The notes under the pieces were generated by a model. It did not search any database, was not told the DNA's origin, and saw nothing but the letters and a program-made list of their open reading frames with translations. 64,000 nt of DNA from Catellatospora citrea (GTDB lineage Bacteria; Actinomycetota; Actinomycetes; Mycobacteriales; Micromonosporaceae): positions 7,626,001-7,690,000 of the forward strand of contig NZ_RAPR01000001.1 of assembly GCF_003610235.1 (NCBI RefSeq). The letters are read 5' to 3'. Shown one piece after another: positions 57,040-64,000 of the stretch. The stretch's first letter is position 1, and every line of letters begins with the position of its first letter. The translations under genes and the position numbers were made by a program.

Positions 57040-58277
57040 TGACCATGCCGCCCGACAACCTGCTCGAATTCCTCCGCAAGTGCGGGGTCGCCCTGTGCCT
57101 GGCCGGGGAGACGGCCCACCGCATCCCGGACGAGCTGGTCGCGATCGCGGACGCCTACGGCGTGGGCGATGTCGAGTTCCTGGTCGTGCCGACCGGAGTG
57201 TTCGTCCGGGCCGGCGCCGAGGGCGGGGTCACCGTCGACTTCGCCAACGCCGACGGGCCGCCGCTGCGCCTGGACCAGGTGGACCGGCTCTACAAACTGT
57301 TCGAGCAGGTCAAAGCCGACCCGATCCCGCCCGCCGAGGGCATCGCGCGGGTCCAGGACATCCTCGACGCGCCGCCGCGCTTCGGCGCGGTGATCACAGT
57401 GTTCGGCCACGGCGTGCTCACCGTCGGCATCGGACTGCTGTTCGTCCGCGACGGCCGGGCGCTGCTCAGCCTGGCCCTGCTCGGGCTGCTGGTCGGCGTG
57501 CTGCGCCTGCTGGCCGAGCGGGTGCAGGTGCTGTCGCTGGCGCTGCCGGTGGCGGCGGCGATGCTGGTCACCGTGCTGGCCTACCGGTACAGCCCGGAGC
57601 TGGGCGCGGACCCGGCCAGCCTGCTGATCCCGCCGCTGGCCACGTTCCTGCCCGGGGCGGCGCTGACGCTGGGCGCGCAGGAGATGGTCACCCGGTCCAT
57701 CATCAGCGGCGCGAGCCGCCTGGTCTCCAGCGTGTACGTGCTGCTCCTGCTCACCTTCGGCATCTACGCCGGGATGCAGATCGCCGGGCCCGCGCAGGCG
57801 ATCGCCCCGAGCGAGCCGCCGCTGGGCGTGTGGGCGGCGTGGGTCGGCGTGCTCGTGTTCGGCGTCGGCATCTACCTCAACAGCTCCGCGCCGCCCCGCT
57901 CGCTGCCGTGGCTGCTGGCCACGCTCGTCCTGGCGTACGGCGGCCAGTACCTGGCCGGCCAGGTCGGCGGCGGTGTGTTCGCCGCGTTCGTCGGCGGGCT
58001 GCTGATCGTGCCGCTGGCCAACGCGGTGCAGCGGCTGCACGGCCCGCCCGCGCAGGTCGTCTTCCTGCCGTCGTTCTGGCTGCTGGTGCCCGGCGCGCTC
58101 AGCCTGGTCGGGGTCACCGGCCTGACCGGCCTCGTCGAACTGTCCGGCACCGGCCGCTCCAACCTGGTCACCGCGTTCCTGACCGTCGTCGCGGTATCCC
58201 TGGGCGTCCTCGTCGGCTCCAGCCTCCTCACCAACGTCACCGCCACCTCCCGCCTCCTCACCTCCCGCTCCGCCTGA
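57039..58277 (+). CDS. ThrE-type threonine/serine exporter family protein
   Basis: The 412-residue protein has a cytoplasmic N-terminal domain (residues 1-115, with LCLAGETAHRIPDELVAIAD and DILDAPPRFG) and about ten membrane helices. This is the ThrE layout known from Corynebacterium glutamicum, where it exports threonine and serine by proton antiport. The substrate here is inferred by family. GTG 57039 is chosen because of the -10 at 57027; ATG 57045 would remove two residues. A strong hairpin follows the gene. Confidence 0.85.
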   Translation: MTMPPDNLLEFLRKCGVALCLAGETAHRIPDELVAIADAYGVGDVEFLVVPTGVFVRAGAEGGVTVDFANADGPPLRLDQVDRLYKLFEQVKADPIPPAEGIARVQDILDAPPRFGAVITVFGHGVLTVGIGLLFVRDGRALLSLALLGLLVGVLRLLAERVQVLSLALPVAAAMLVTVLAYRYSPELGADPASLLIPPLATFLPGAALTLGAQEMVTRSIISGASRLVSSVYVLLLLTFGIYAGMQIAGPAQAIAPSEPPLGVWAAWVGVLVFGVGIYLNSSAPPRSLPWLLATLVLAYGGQYLAGQVGGGVFAAFVGGLLIVPLANAVQRLHGPPAQVVFLPSFWLLVPGALSLVGVTGLTGLVELSGTGRSNLVTAFLTVVAVSLGVLVGSSLLTNVTATSRLLTSRSA

Positions 58278-58284
58278 CCCCCCG

Positions 58285-58308
58285 CCCCAACCCCAACCCC
58301 AACCCCAA
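58285..58308 (+). repeat. (CCCCAA)4 tandem repeat
   Basis: Four exact CCCCAA units lie just after the ThrE-type stop. The opposite strand, (TTGGGG)4, could form a G-quadruplex. Confidence 0.8.
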
Positions 58309-58312
58309 CGGG

Positions 58313-58375
58313 CGCAACTCTTAAAGAGTCGCGGCCTCGGCGGGTGCCGGTGGCCGCGACTCTTTAAGAGTTGCG
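58313..58375. terminator. 24-bp perfect bidirectional terminator
   Basis: 58313-58336 and 58352-58375 are perfect reverse complements (24 bp), with a 15-nt loop. Each arm begins with the partly palindromic CGCAACTCTTAAAGAGT. It separates the convergent ThrE-type and helicase genes and is followed by GAAAAG. Confidence 0.9.
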
Positions 58376-58388
58376 AAAAGGGGGTGGG

Positions 58389-60869
58389 TCAGGCGCCGAG
58401 TTGGCCGACGTCGGTGATGGTGATGACGGCCTGGCCGTGTTCGTCGGAGGCGGCGAGGTCGACCTCGGCGCTGATGCCCCAGTCGTGGTGGCCGTCGGGG
58501 TCGTCCAGGATCTGGCGCACCTTCCAGACGTCCTTGCCCTGCTCGATGATGATCCGGGCGGGGCCGCGGGCGTCCGGCCCGATGCCGATCTCGTCGTACA
58601 GCTCGAAGTACGGCTCCAGCGCCTCGCGCCACGCCTGGCTGTCCCAGCCGTCGGCGGCGTCCAGCTCGCCGAGCGCCTCCCAGCGCCGGCGGGCGGCCAG
58701 CTCGACCCGGCGGAACAGGGCGTTGCGCACCTGCACCCGGAACGCGCGTACGTTGCGGGTGACCGCGGGCGGGGCCGCCTCGACCGGGGCGTCGCCGGGG
58801 TTGCTCAGCTGCTCCCACTCGTCGAGCAGGCTGGAGTCGACCTGACGGACCAGCTCGCCCAGCCACTCGATGACGTCGTGCAGTTCCTCGGTCTTGCTGT
58901 CCTCGGGCACGGTCTGGCGCAGCGTCCGGTACGCGTCGGCGAGGTAGCGCAGCACCAGGCCCTCGGACCGGGTCAGGCCGTAGAAGCTGACGTACTCGGT
59001 GAAGGTCATGCCCTGCTCGAACATGTCCCGGACCACGGACTTCGGGGACAGCCGCTGGTCGTCGACCCACGGGTGGCCCTTGCGGTAGGACTCGAAGGCG
59101 ACCTCCAGCAGCTCCTCCATGGGCTTGGGCCAGGTCACGCCTTCGAGCAGCGCCATGCGCTCCTCGTACTCGATGCCGTCGGCCTTCATCTGCGCGACGG
59201 CCTCGCCCTTGGCGCGGTCCTGCTGCGCGTAGAGGATCTGCCGGGGGTCCTCCAGCACCGCCTCGATGATCGACACCACGTCCAGCGCGTAGCCGGGCGC
59301 CTGCACGTCGAGCAGCTCGATCGCGGCGACCGCGAACGGCGACAGCGGCTGGTTGAGCGCGAAGCCGAGCTGCAGCACGTCGGTGACCCGGATGCGCCCG
59401 TCCTCGGCCTGCTCCACGATGCCCGCGGTGCGCAGCGCCCGGTAGATCATGATCGCTCGGCGGATGTGCTTGCGGCGCGCCGTCGGCGTCTCGTGGTTGT
59501 CGGTGAGCAGGTGGCGCATGTTGGCGAAGGCGTTGCCGCCGCGCTCGATCACGTTGAGCACCATGGCGTGGCTGACGTTGAAGCTGGAGGTCAGCGGCTC
59601 GGGCTCGGCGGAGACCAGACGCTCGAAGGTGGGCTGCGCCCAGCCGACGAAACCCTCCGGCGGCTTCTTGCGCACCAGCTTCTTCAGCTTCTTCGGGTCG
59701 CCCGCGGCCTTCGCGGCGGCCTTCTCGTTCTCGACCACGTGCTCGGGGGCCTGCACGATGACCGTGCCGAGGGTGTCGTATCCGGCCCGGCCCGCGCGCC
59801 CCGCGATCTGGTGGAACTCGCGCGCCTTGAGCAGCCGCATGCGCTGCCCGTCGAACTTGTTCAGACCGGTGAACAGCACCGTGCGGATGGGCAGGTTGAT
59901 GCCCACGCCCAGGGTGTCCGTGCCGCAGATGACCTTCAGCAGCCCGGCCTGGGCCAGCTGCTCGACCAGGCGGCGGTACTTGGGCAGCATGCCCGCGTGG
60001 TGCACGCCGATGCCGTGGCGCACCAGCCGCGACAGCGTCTTGCCGAAGCCCGCGGTGAACCGGAAGGTGCCGATCAGCTCGGCGATGGCGTCCTTCTCCG
60101 CGCGCGTGCACATGTTGATGCTCATCAGCGCGCTGGCCTGCTCCAGGGCCGCGGCCTGGGTGAAGTGCACGATGTACACCGGGGCCTGCTTGGTGGACAG
60201 CAGCTCCTCGATGGTCTCGTGCAGCGGCGTGGTGACGTACGAGTGGATCAGCGGGACGGGCCGCTCGCCGGAGCTGACCACGGCGGTGGGTCGCCCGGTG
60301 CGCCGGGACAGGTCGTCGACGAACCGGGTGACGTCGCCCAGCGTCGCCGACATGAGCACGAACTGCGCGTCGGGCAGCTCGATGATCGGCACCTGCCACG
60401 CCCAGCCCCGGTCGGGCTCGCTGTAGAAGTGGAACTCGTCCATGACGACCTGGCCGACGTCGGCGTCCGCGCCGTCGCGCAGGGCGAGGTTGGCCAGGAT
60501 CTCCGCGGTGCAGCAGATGATCGGCGCGTCCGGGTTGACCGCGGCGTCGCCGGTCATCATGCCGACGTTGTCCGGGCCGAACGCGGCGCACAGCGCGAAG
60601 AACTTCTCCGACACCAGCGCCTTGATCGGCGCGGTGTAGAAGGTGCGCCGGTTCTCGGCCAGGGCGGCGAAGTGCGCGCCGAGCGCGACCATGCTCTTGC
60701 CGGAGCCGGTCGGCGTGCTCAGGATCAGGTTCGCCCCGGAGACGATCTCGATCAGCGCGTCCTGCTGCGCCGGGTACAGGGAGATGCCCTGTTCGGCCAC
60801 CCAGCCGGAGAAGGCGTCGAAGAGGGAGTCGGGATCGGTGTCGCGGGGGAGGTGATCAGTGAGCGTCAT
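58389..60869 (-). CDS. DEAD/DEAH-box RNA helicase (Ski2-like, DUF3516)
   Basis: The 826-residue protein has the full superfamily 2 set: Walker A STPTGSGKSMVA, motif II MDEFHFY (DEFH), motif III MSATLGD, and motif VI FHQIAGRAGRAGYD. The central part has HAGMLPKYRRLVEQLAQAG as in Ski2/HelY proteins. The C-terminal third is a DUF3516-type region. Mycobacterial HelY-like proteins are the nearest known group; RNA turnover or ribosome roles are presumed. The ATG is at 60869. Confidence 0.93.
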   Translation of the reverse strand: MTLTDHLPRDTDPDSLFDAFSGWVAEQGISLYPAQQDALIEIVSGANLILSTPTGSGKSMVALGAHFAALAENRRTFYTAPIKALVSEKFFALCAAFGPDNVGMMTGDAAVNPDAPIICCTAEILANLALRDGADADVGQVVMDEFHFYSEPDRGWAWQVPIIELPDAQFVLMSATLGDVTRFVDDLSRRTGRPTAVVSSGERPVPLIHSYVTTPLHETIEELLSTKQAPVYIVHFTQAAALEQASALMSINMCTRAEKDAIAELIGTFRFTAGFGKTLSRLVRHGIGVHHAGMLPKYRRLVEQLAQAGLLKVICGTDTLGVGINLPIRTVLFTGLNKFDGQRMRLLKAREFHQIAGRAGRAGYDTLGTVIVQAPEHVVENEKAAAKAAGDPKKLKKLVRKKPPEGFVGWAQPTFERLVSAEPEPLTSSFNVSHAMVLNVIERGGNAFANMRHLLTDNHETPTARRKHIRRAIMIYRALRTAGIVEQAEDGRIRVTDVLQLGFALNQPLSPFAVAAIELLDVQAPGYALDVVSIIEAVLEDPRQILYAQQDRAKGEAVAQMKADGIEYEERMALLEGVTWPKPMEELLEVAFESYRKGHPWVDDQRLSPKSVVRDMFEQGMTFTEYVSFYGLTRSEGLVLRYLADAYRTLRQTVPEDSKTEELHDVIEWLGELVRQVDSSLLDEWEQLSNPGDAPVEAAPPAVTRNVRAFRVQVRNALFRRVELAARRRWEALGELDAADGWDSQAWREALEPYFELYDEIGIGPDARGPARIIIEQGKDVWKVRQILDDPDGHHDWGISAEVDLAASDEHGQAVITITDVGQLGA

Positions 60870-60967
60870 GGTCCGTAAATAGTCTCACGTCGCCCGCCCC
60901 GTGACCGCCTGCCGTGCCCGCGTCCCCCGGCCGCGCGTGGCGCACGCCACGCCCCAGGAGCGCCCGG

Positions 60968-60993
60968 GGTCCCGGCTGATCAGGGCCGGGACC
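60968..60993 (-). terminator. hairpin downstream of the MFS gene
   Basis: GGTCCCGGC and GCCGGGACC form a perfect 9-bp stem with an 8-nt loop, placed after the MFS gene on the minus strand. Confidence 0.6.
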
Positions 60994-60998
60994 GCCGG

Positions 60999-61055
60999 TG
61001 ATCATGAAGTTGTGGCGATGACACGCCGCCGAGCCGTGCCATAAGTTCATGATCA
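60999..61055. repeat. REP-like palindrome TGATCATGAAGTTGTGGC
   Basis: TGATCATGAAGTTGTGGC (60999-61016) and GCCATAAGTTCATGATCA (61038-61055) are inverted copies with two mismatches over 18 bp. The right arm holds the stop codon of the MFS gene. A GATCATGAAG fragment also occurs near 4541. Elements with this core recur in Micromonosporaceae genomes as I recall them, so it is probably a dispersed extragenic palindrome. Confidence 0.65.
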
Positions 61056-62261
61056 ACCTGAGAGGGGGCGGCGCAGCGCGAGGGTGGCGGTGAGCGAGAC
61101 CGCGCCGCACAGGGCGATCACGGCGGTGGGCGGCAGGGCCTCGCCCAGCGCGCCGCCCGCCGCCGCGCACAGGCCCTGCATCGTCATCGTGCCGGTCAGG
61201 GCCAGGCCGAACGCCTGGCCGCGGGCGGCCTCCGGCACCGCGTCGAGGAAACGGCGGGCCAGACCCAGCTGGTACGCGACGCCGAAGCCGGACGCGGCCA
61301 GCAGCGCGGCGGCGGCCACGGGCCCGGGGGACAGGGCGAAGCCGAGCAGCGGCGCGCCGAGCAGCAGTGCGAGCGGGGCGGCCAGCCGTTCCCGGCGGTC
61401 GGGGGTGAGCAGCCGCCCGACGACCAGGTTGCCCGCGAGCATGCCCGCCGCGACGGCGGTGAACAGCAGCCCGGCCGCGTCCGGCAGCCCGGCCTCGGCG
61501 GCGTACGGGACCAGCACGCCCTCCGCGCCGACCACCAGCGACGGCGGCAGCCACTGCGCCAGCAGCAGCCCTCGGACCTCGGGCCGGGCCAGCAGGCTCC
61601 GGTTGACCCGCCAGGTGGCGGCCACGGCCCCGCCGCCCGAGCCGCCGCGGCGCGGGTGGTCGGCCAGCCGGAACCGGATCAGCGCGGCCGACAGCAGGCA
61701 GGTCGCCACGGTGATCCACATGGCGCCGGCGGCGTCGACGGCGGCGATCAGGACCCCGCCGACGGCGAAGCCGAGCACCTGGGTGCCGCCCGCGGACACG
61801 GCGAACGCAGCCCGGCCGAGCACGTAGCGGTCGCCGTCGAGCAGGTCGGGCAGCAGCGCGGTGCGGGCGGCGGAGGCGACGGCGCTGGGCACGCCGGTGA
61901 CGAACACCAGCGCCAGCATGGCCGGGGCGGGCAGCACGCCGATCGCCAGCACCGCGCCGACCGCGGCCCGCAGCAGGTCGTAGCCGACCATCACGGCGCG
62001 GGGCGGCCAGCGGTCGGCGTACGCCAGCAGCAGCGTGCCGCCGATCGCGTACGGCAGGAAGCCGGACACGTACGCCAGCGCGGACAGCAGCGCCGAGCCG
62101 GTTCCGGCGTAGACGAGCACGGACAGCGCGAGCATGCGCACGGTCTCGCCGACCAGGAACAGCGTGTAGCCGGTGAACAGCACCCGGAACTGGCGTACGG
62201 CGAAGACCTCGCGGTAGGTGGCCCGCGGGGGCGCGGCGGTGACGGTCATGTCCGTCAGCAT
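61053..62261 (-). CDS. MFS transporter
   Basis: The 402-residue protein has about twelve hydrophobic segments and the loop ADRWPPRAVMVGYDLLRAAVG that matches the MFS motif between helices 2 and 3. It resembles the drug- and macrolide-exporter group of MFS proteins (VFVTGVPSAVASAARTALLPDL). It is divergent from a winged-helix regulator and shares a 46-bp control region with it, so it is probably an efflux pump under that regulator. The ATG at 62249 is an alternative start. Confidence 0.88.
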   Translation of the reverse strand: MLTDMTVTAAPPRATYREVFAVRQFRVLFTGYTLFLVGETVRMLALSVLVYAGTGSALLSALAYVSGFLPYAIGGTLLLAYADRWPPRAVMVGYDLLRAAVGAVLAIGVLPAPAMLALVFVTGVPSAVASAARTALLPDLLDGDRYVLGRAAFAVSAGGTQVLGFAVGGVLIAAVDAAGAMWITVATCLLSAALIRFRLADHPRRGGSGGGAVAATWRVNRSLLARPEVRGLLLAQWLPPSLVVGAEGVLVPYAAEAGLPDAAGLLFTAVAAGMLAGNLVVGRLLTPDRRERLAAPLALLLGAPLLGFALSPGPVAAAALLAASGFGVAYQLGLARRFLDAVPEAARGQAFGLALTGTMTMQGLCAAAGGALGEALPPTAVIALCGAVSLTATLALRRPLSG

Positions 62262-62288
62262 CGGGGCCCGCGCCCGGCCTGGCTAAGC

Positions 62289-62306
62289 TTTCGCGAGGAG
62301 GCGAAA
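62289..62306. promoter_or_regulatory. dyad in the MFS/regulator divergent region
   Basis: TTTCGC-GAGGAG-GCGAAA is a perfect inverted repeat with 6-bp arms around the GAGGAG ribosome-binding site of the regulator gene. A protein bound here would block both promoter and translation region of the regulator. Confidence 0.5.
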
Positions 62307-62307
62307 C

Positions 62308-63306
62308 ATGCTGGCCATCGACGTGGGCCCGGTCGACGTGGCGCACACCCGCTACGCGATCTCGCCGCTGGGCGAGACGATGCAGGCGCTGCGGGTGGCG
62401 GCCGGGGCGCAGGCGGCGGGGGTGCTGCGCCCGTGGGCCGACCGCATCGCACCGCGCTACCAGCGGCTGCGCCGCGAGGCGCCCGCGGTCGGGGCGCTGA
62501 CCGCGCTGATGCGGCGCGGCGCCTACAACGCCGACTTCATCCACCCGCCGCCCGCCGGTCCGGGCGTCGACTTCGCCGCCGAGCTGGCCGCGGTGCGTGC
62601 CACGCCGCTGCCCCGGGCCCGCCTGGAGCTGGCCCGCAACCTGGTCGGCCTGCGCCCGCCGCCGCGCCACGTGCGGCAGGTGCTCGACGCGCCGGACGTG
62701 GTCGACCGGCTCGCCGACGCGATCGAGGCGGCCTGGCACGCGCTGGTCGAGCCCGACTGGGCGCGGCTGCGTACGGTGCTGGAACGTGACCTGGTCCGCC
62801 GCGCCGGGCACCTGGCGATGTACGGGTGGGCGGCGGCGCTGTCGGATCTGGATCCGCGGGTGAGCTGGCGTTCGGACGGTCCCGCCGGGACGATCGAGGT
62901 GCGGACCGGTTCGCGGACGGAGTGGGAGCGGCACCGCCTGGGCGGCCGGGGACTGCTGCTGATGCCCACCGTGTTCGGCTCGCTCATCACCTACGTGGAG
63001 CCGCCGTGGCCGTACGCGCTGGTGTATCCGGCCCGGGGGATCGCCGACCTGCTCGGGCCCCCGGCGGCCGAGGCGGACGGGCCGAGTCTGGGCAGGCTGG
63101 TCGGCCCGCACCGGGCCGACGTGCTGCGGGCCCTGGCCGTGCCCGCGACGACCACGCAGCTGGTGCGCCAGCTCGGCCTGAGCCTGGGCGCGGTGGGCGG
63201 GCACCTGGCCGTGCTGCGCGACACCGGCCTGGTCAGCCGCACCCGGACCGGCCGCGCGGTCCGCTACGAGCGCACCCCGCTGGGCGACGCCCTGTCCGGG
63301 ACATGA
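62308..63306 (+). CDS. ArsR-like winged-helix regulator with DUF5937-type N-terminus
   Basis: The 332-residue protein has a long N-terminal domain (residues 1-245) like the DUF5937 group, and a C-terminal ArsR-type winged helix: HRADVLRALAVPATTTQLVR, LGLSLGAVGGHLAVLRDTG and RTRTGRAVRYERT. DNA binding at the C-terminus is typical of this actinobacterial group. It is divergent from the MFS transporter and probably represses it and itself. The effector is unknown. Confidence 0.82.
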   Translation: MLAIDVGPVDVAHTRYAISPLGETMQALRVAAGAQAAGVLRPWADRIAPRYQRLRREAPAVGALTALMRRGAYNADFIHPPPAGPGVDFAAELAAVRATPLPRARLELARNLVGLRPPPRHVRQVLDAPDVVDRLADAIEAAWHALVEPDWARLRTVLERDLVRRAGHLAMYGWAAALSDLDPRVSWRSDGPAGTIEVRTGSRTEWERHRLGGRGLLLMPTVFGSLITYVEPPWPYALVYPARGIADLLGPPAAEADGPSLGRLVGPHRADVLRALAVPATTTQLVRQLGLSLGAVGGHLAVLRDTGLVSRTRTGRAVRYERTPLGDALSGT

Positions 63307-63314
63307 ACAGGCGA

Positions 63315-63341
63315 GTGGCGGGCCGGCTCGCGGCCCGCCAC
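63315..63341. terminator. bidirectional terminator
   Basis: GTGGCGGGCC and GGCCCGCCAC form a perfect 10-bp stem with a 7-nt loop between convergent genes. Confidence 0.75.
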
Positions 63342-63351
63342 CCGGCCAGGG

Positions 63352-63606
63352 CTACCGCTTGGGCTGGTTGTGCTTGGGCTGGTTGCCCTTCTTGGACTTC
63401 ATCGAGGTGGGCGAGTTGCCCGCCTGCTCCTTCTTCTGCGGCATCGTCGCGGTCGCCGCGGCATGTTGTTCATGCTCGGACTCGTCGTGGTTCATGGAAT
63501 GCGCGTTCATGCCACCGGCCGCCTGGTGCTGCGCGGTGCCCGCGTGCGGGGCGTCCTCGTGCCGGGCTTCGCGCGGGTCGCGGTCGGGTCGGTTGTTCTT
63601 CGCCAT
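63352..63606 (-). CDS. small hydrophilic His/Lys-rich protein
   Basis: The 84-residue product is fully hydrophilic, with 10 His, many Lys, Gln and Asn, and a basic tail (MKSKKGNQPKHNQPKR). The N-terminus AKNNRPDRDPREARHEDAPH and the central MNAHSMNHDESEHEQH give a metal-binding look, but no known domain. It is probably disordered. The ATG at 63606 has GAGGAGG 10 nt upstream, which supports translation. Its promoter region carries a separate dyad at 63711. Confidence 0.65.
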   Translation of the reverse strand: MAKNNRPDRDPREARHEDAPHAGTAQHQAAGGMNAHSMNHDESEHEQHAAATATMPQKKEQAGNSPTSMKSKKGNQPKHNQPKR

Positions 63607-63700
63607 GCTGCCGTGCCTCCTCGGGCTGGGGCCTCAGCGCCCTGCTGACACCCACGGCCCACGCTAGAAGAGCGGCGACGGTCCTTGCGGCAGAATGGAC

Positions 63701-63722
63701 ATACTAGGCATACCGGTCGGTA
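63701..63722 (-). promoter_or_regulatory. -10 and TetR-like dyad upstream of the small His-rich gene
   Basis: On the minus strand TAGTAT (63706-63701) is a good -10. Directly upstream, TACCG-GT-CGGTA (63711-63722) is a perfect dyad of the type bound by TetR-family repressors. The leader to the ATG would be about 85 nt. Confidence 0.45.
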
Positions 63723-63729
63723 ACGAAGG

Positions 63730-64000
63730 TCAGCCTGCGTCCCGCCCCAGGTAGGCGGCCAGCCGGTCGGCCTCGGTCGCACCCGCCGGGGCCGGTCGCT
63801 CCGGCCCGAACGGGCCGCCGTCGCGGGGCACCCCGTCCAGAAAGGACCGCCAGCTCGCGAGCACCCGAGCGGCCAGCTCAGGGGAGAGGTCGGTGCTCGC
63901 GCCGAGGGCGCGGGCCAGGTCCCAGCCGTGCACGGTGAGCTCGTTGACGACGTGCTGCACGGTGACCGCGCCCGGCTGCGGCCCGATCGGCGTCGGCGCG
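63730..64000 (-). CDS. TIGR03086-family (DinB/mycothiol-type) protein, 5' end outside the window
   Basis: The frame runs off the window edge: coding sequence continues past 63960 as PTPIGPQPGAVTVQHVVNEL without a stop. The visible 89 residues contain VNELTVHGWDLARALG, the His-Gly-Trp-Asp-Leu-Ala-Arg signature of actinobacterial TIGR03086 and mycothiol-dependent maleylpyruvate-isomerase-like proteins, and end in DRLAAYLGRDAG. These are four-helix DinB-like metal proteins. The N-terminal half is missing, so nothing can be said about its metal site. Confidence 0.8.
   Translation of the reverse strand, partial: APTPIGPQPGAVTVQHVVNELTVHGWDLARALGASTDLSPELAARVLASWRSFLDGVPRDGGPFGPERPAPAGATEADRLAAYLGRDAG

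Overview
The window is about 73% G+C, rich in GTG starts, and has the actinobacterial gene order tlyA-nadK-recN ... steA-steB ... pyrG-nudix-ald-parA-scpA-scpB-rluB ... cmk-der. Gene order, codon use and repeat types (REP-like TGATCATGAAGTTGTGG palindromes, AAGGGCACCTTCTTAACG repeats) point to the family Micromonosporaceae. This is inference; no rRNA marker is present. No tRNA, rRNA, CRISPR array, prophage or insertion sequence was recognised.

Region by region. 1-4.2 kb: end of a Lys/Ala-rich protein, a small ORF, tlyA, nadK, recN. 4.2-13.2 kb: a divergent SMR pump, then a tight envelope operon of steA, steB/mctB, a MraY-like transferase, murJ, a GT4 glycosyltransferase and a phosphatase-like polytopic protein. 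13.2-22.2 kb: pyrG, Nudix, ald, parA-scpA-scpB-rluB and a TIGR03089 protein; scpB has a 260-residue acidic extension carrying a duplicated DNA repeat. 22.2-31.2 kb: an accessory locus around a 2,050-residue polymorphic-toxin-like protein. It has a WXG-like N-terminus, a papain-fold deamidase-like domain, a glycosyltransferase-like domain and an APH-type kinase domain. Beside it are a divergent YwqJ/SUKH-3-like gene and downstream beta-propeller and NTF2-like genes. 31.2-37.3 kb: cell-wall lytic protein, membrane protein, Nudix, endonuclease V, a YbaB plus WXG-like pair, cmk, der. 37.3-41.6 kb: AraC/DinB regulator, an srsABC-like type III polyketide operon for phenolic lipids, mscL. 41.6-51.6 kb: a Ser/Thr kinase with beta-propeller, an AlkB-like dioxygenase, and a LacI-controlled sugar ABC importer divergent from a glycogen-debranching-type enzyme. 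51.6-56.1 kb: an NrtR-led five-gene minus-strand module (NrtR, J-domain/pseudokinase, VWA, PurA-like ligase, membrane protein). 56.2-64 kb: hydrolase, ThrE-type exporter, DEAD-box helicase, MFS exporter with divergent regulator, a small His-rich protein and a truncated TIGR03086 protein.

The two best candidates for undescribed biology are the three-enzyme toxin-like protein with its neighbours (22.2-31.2 kb) and the NrtR/J-pseudokinase/VWA/PurA-like module (51.6-56.1 kb). Several genes appear to be leaderless, with a TANNNT hexamer ending 6-9 nt before the start codon. Convergent gene pairs are often separated by strong perfect hairpins.
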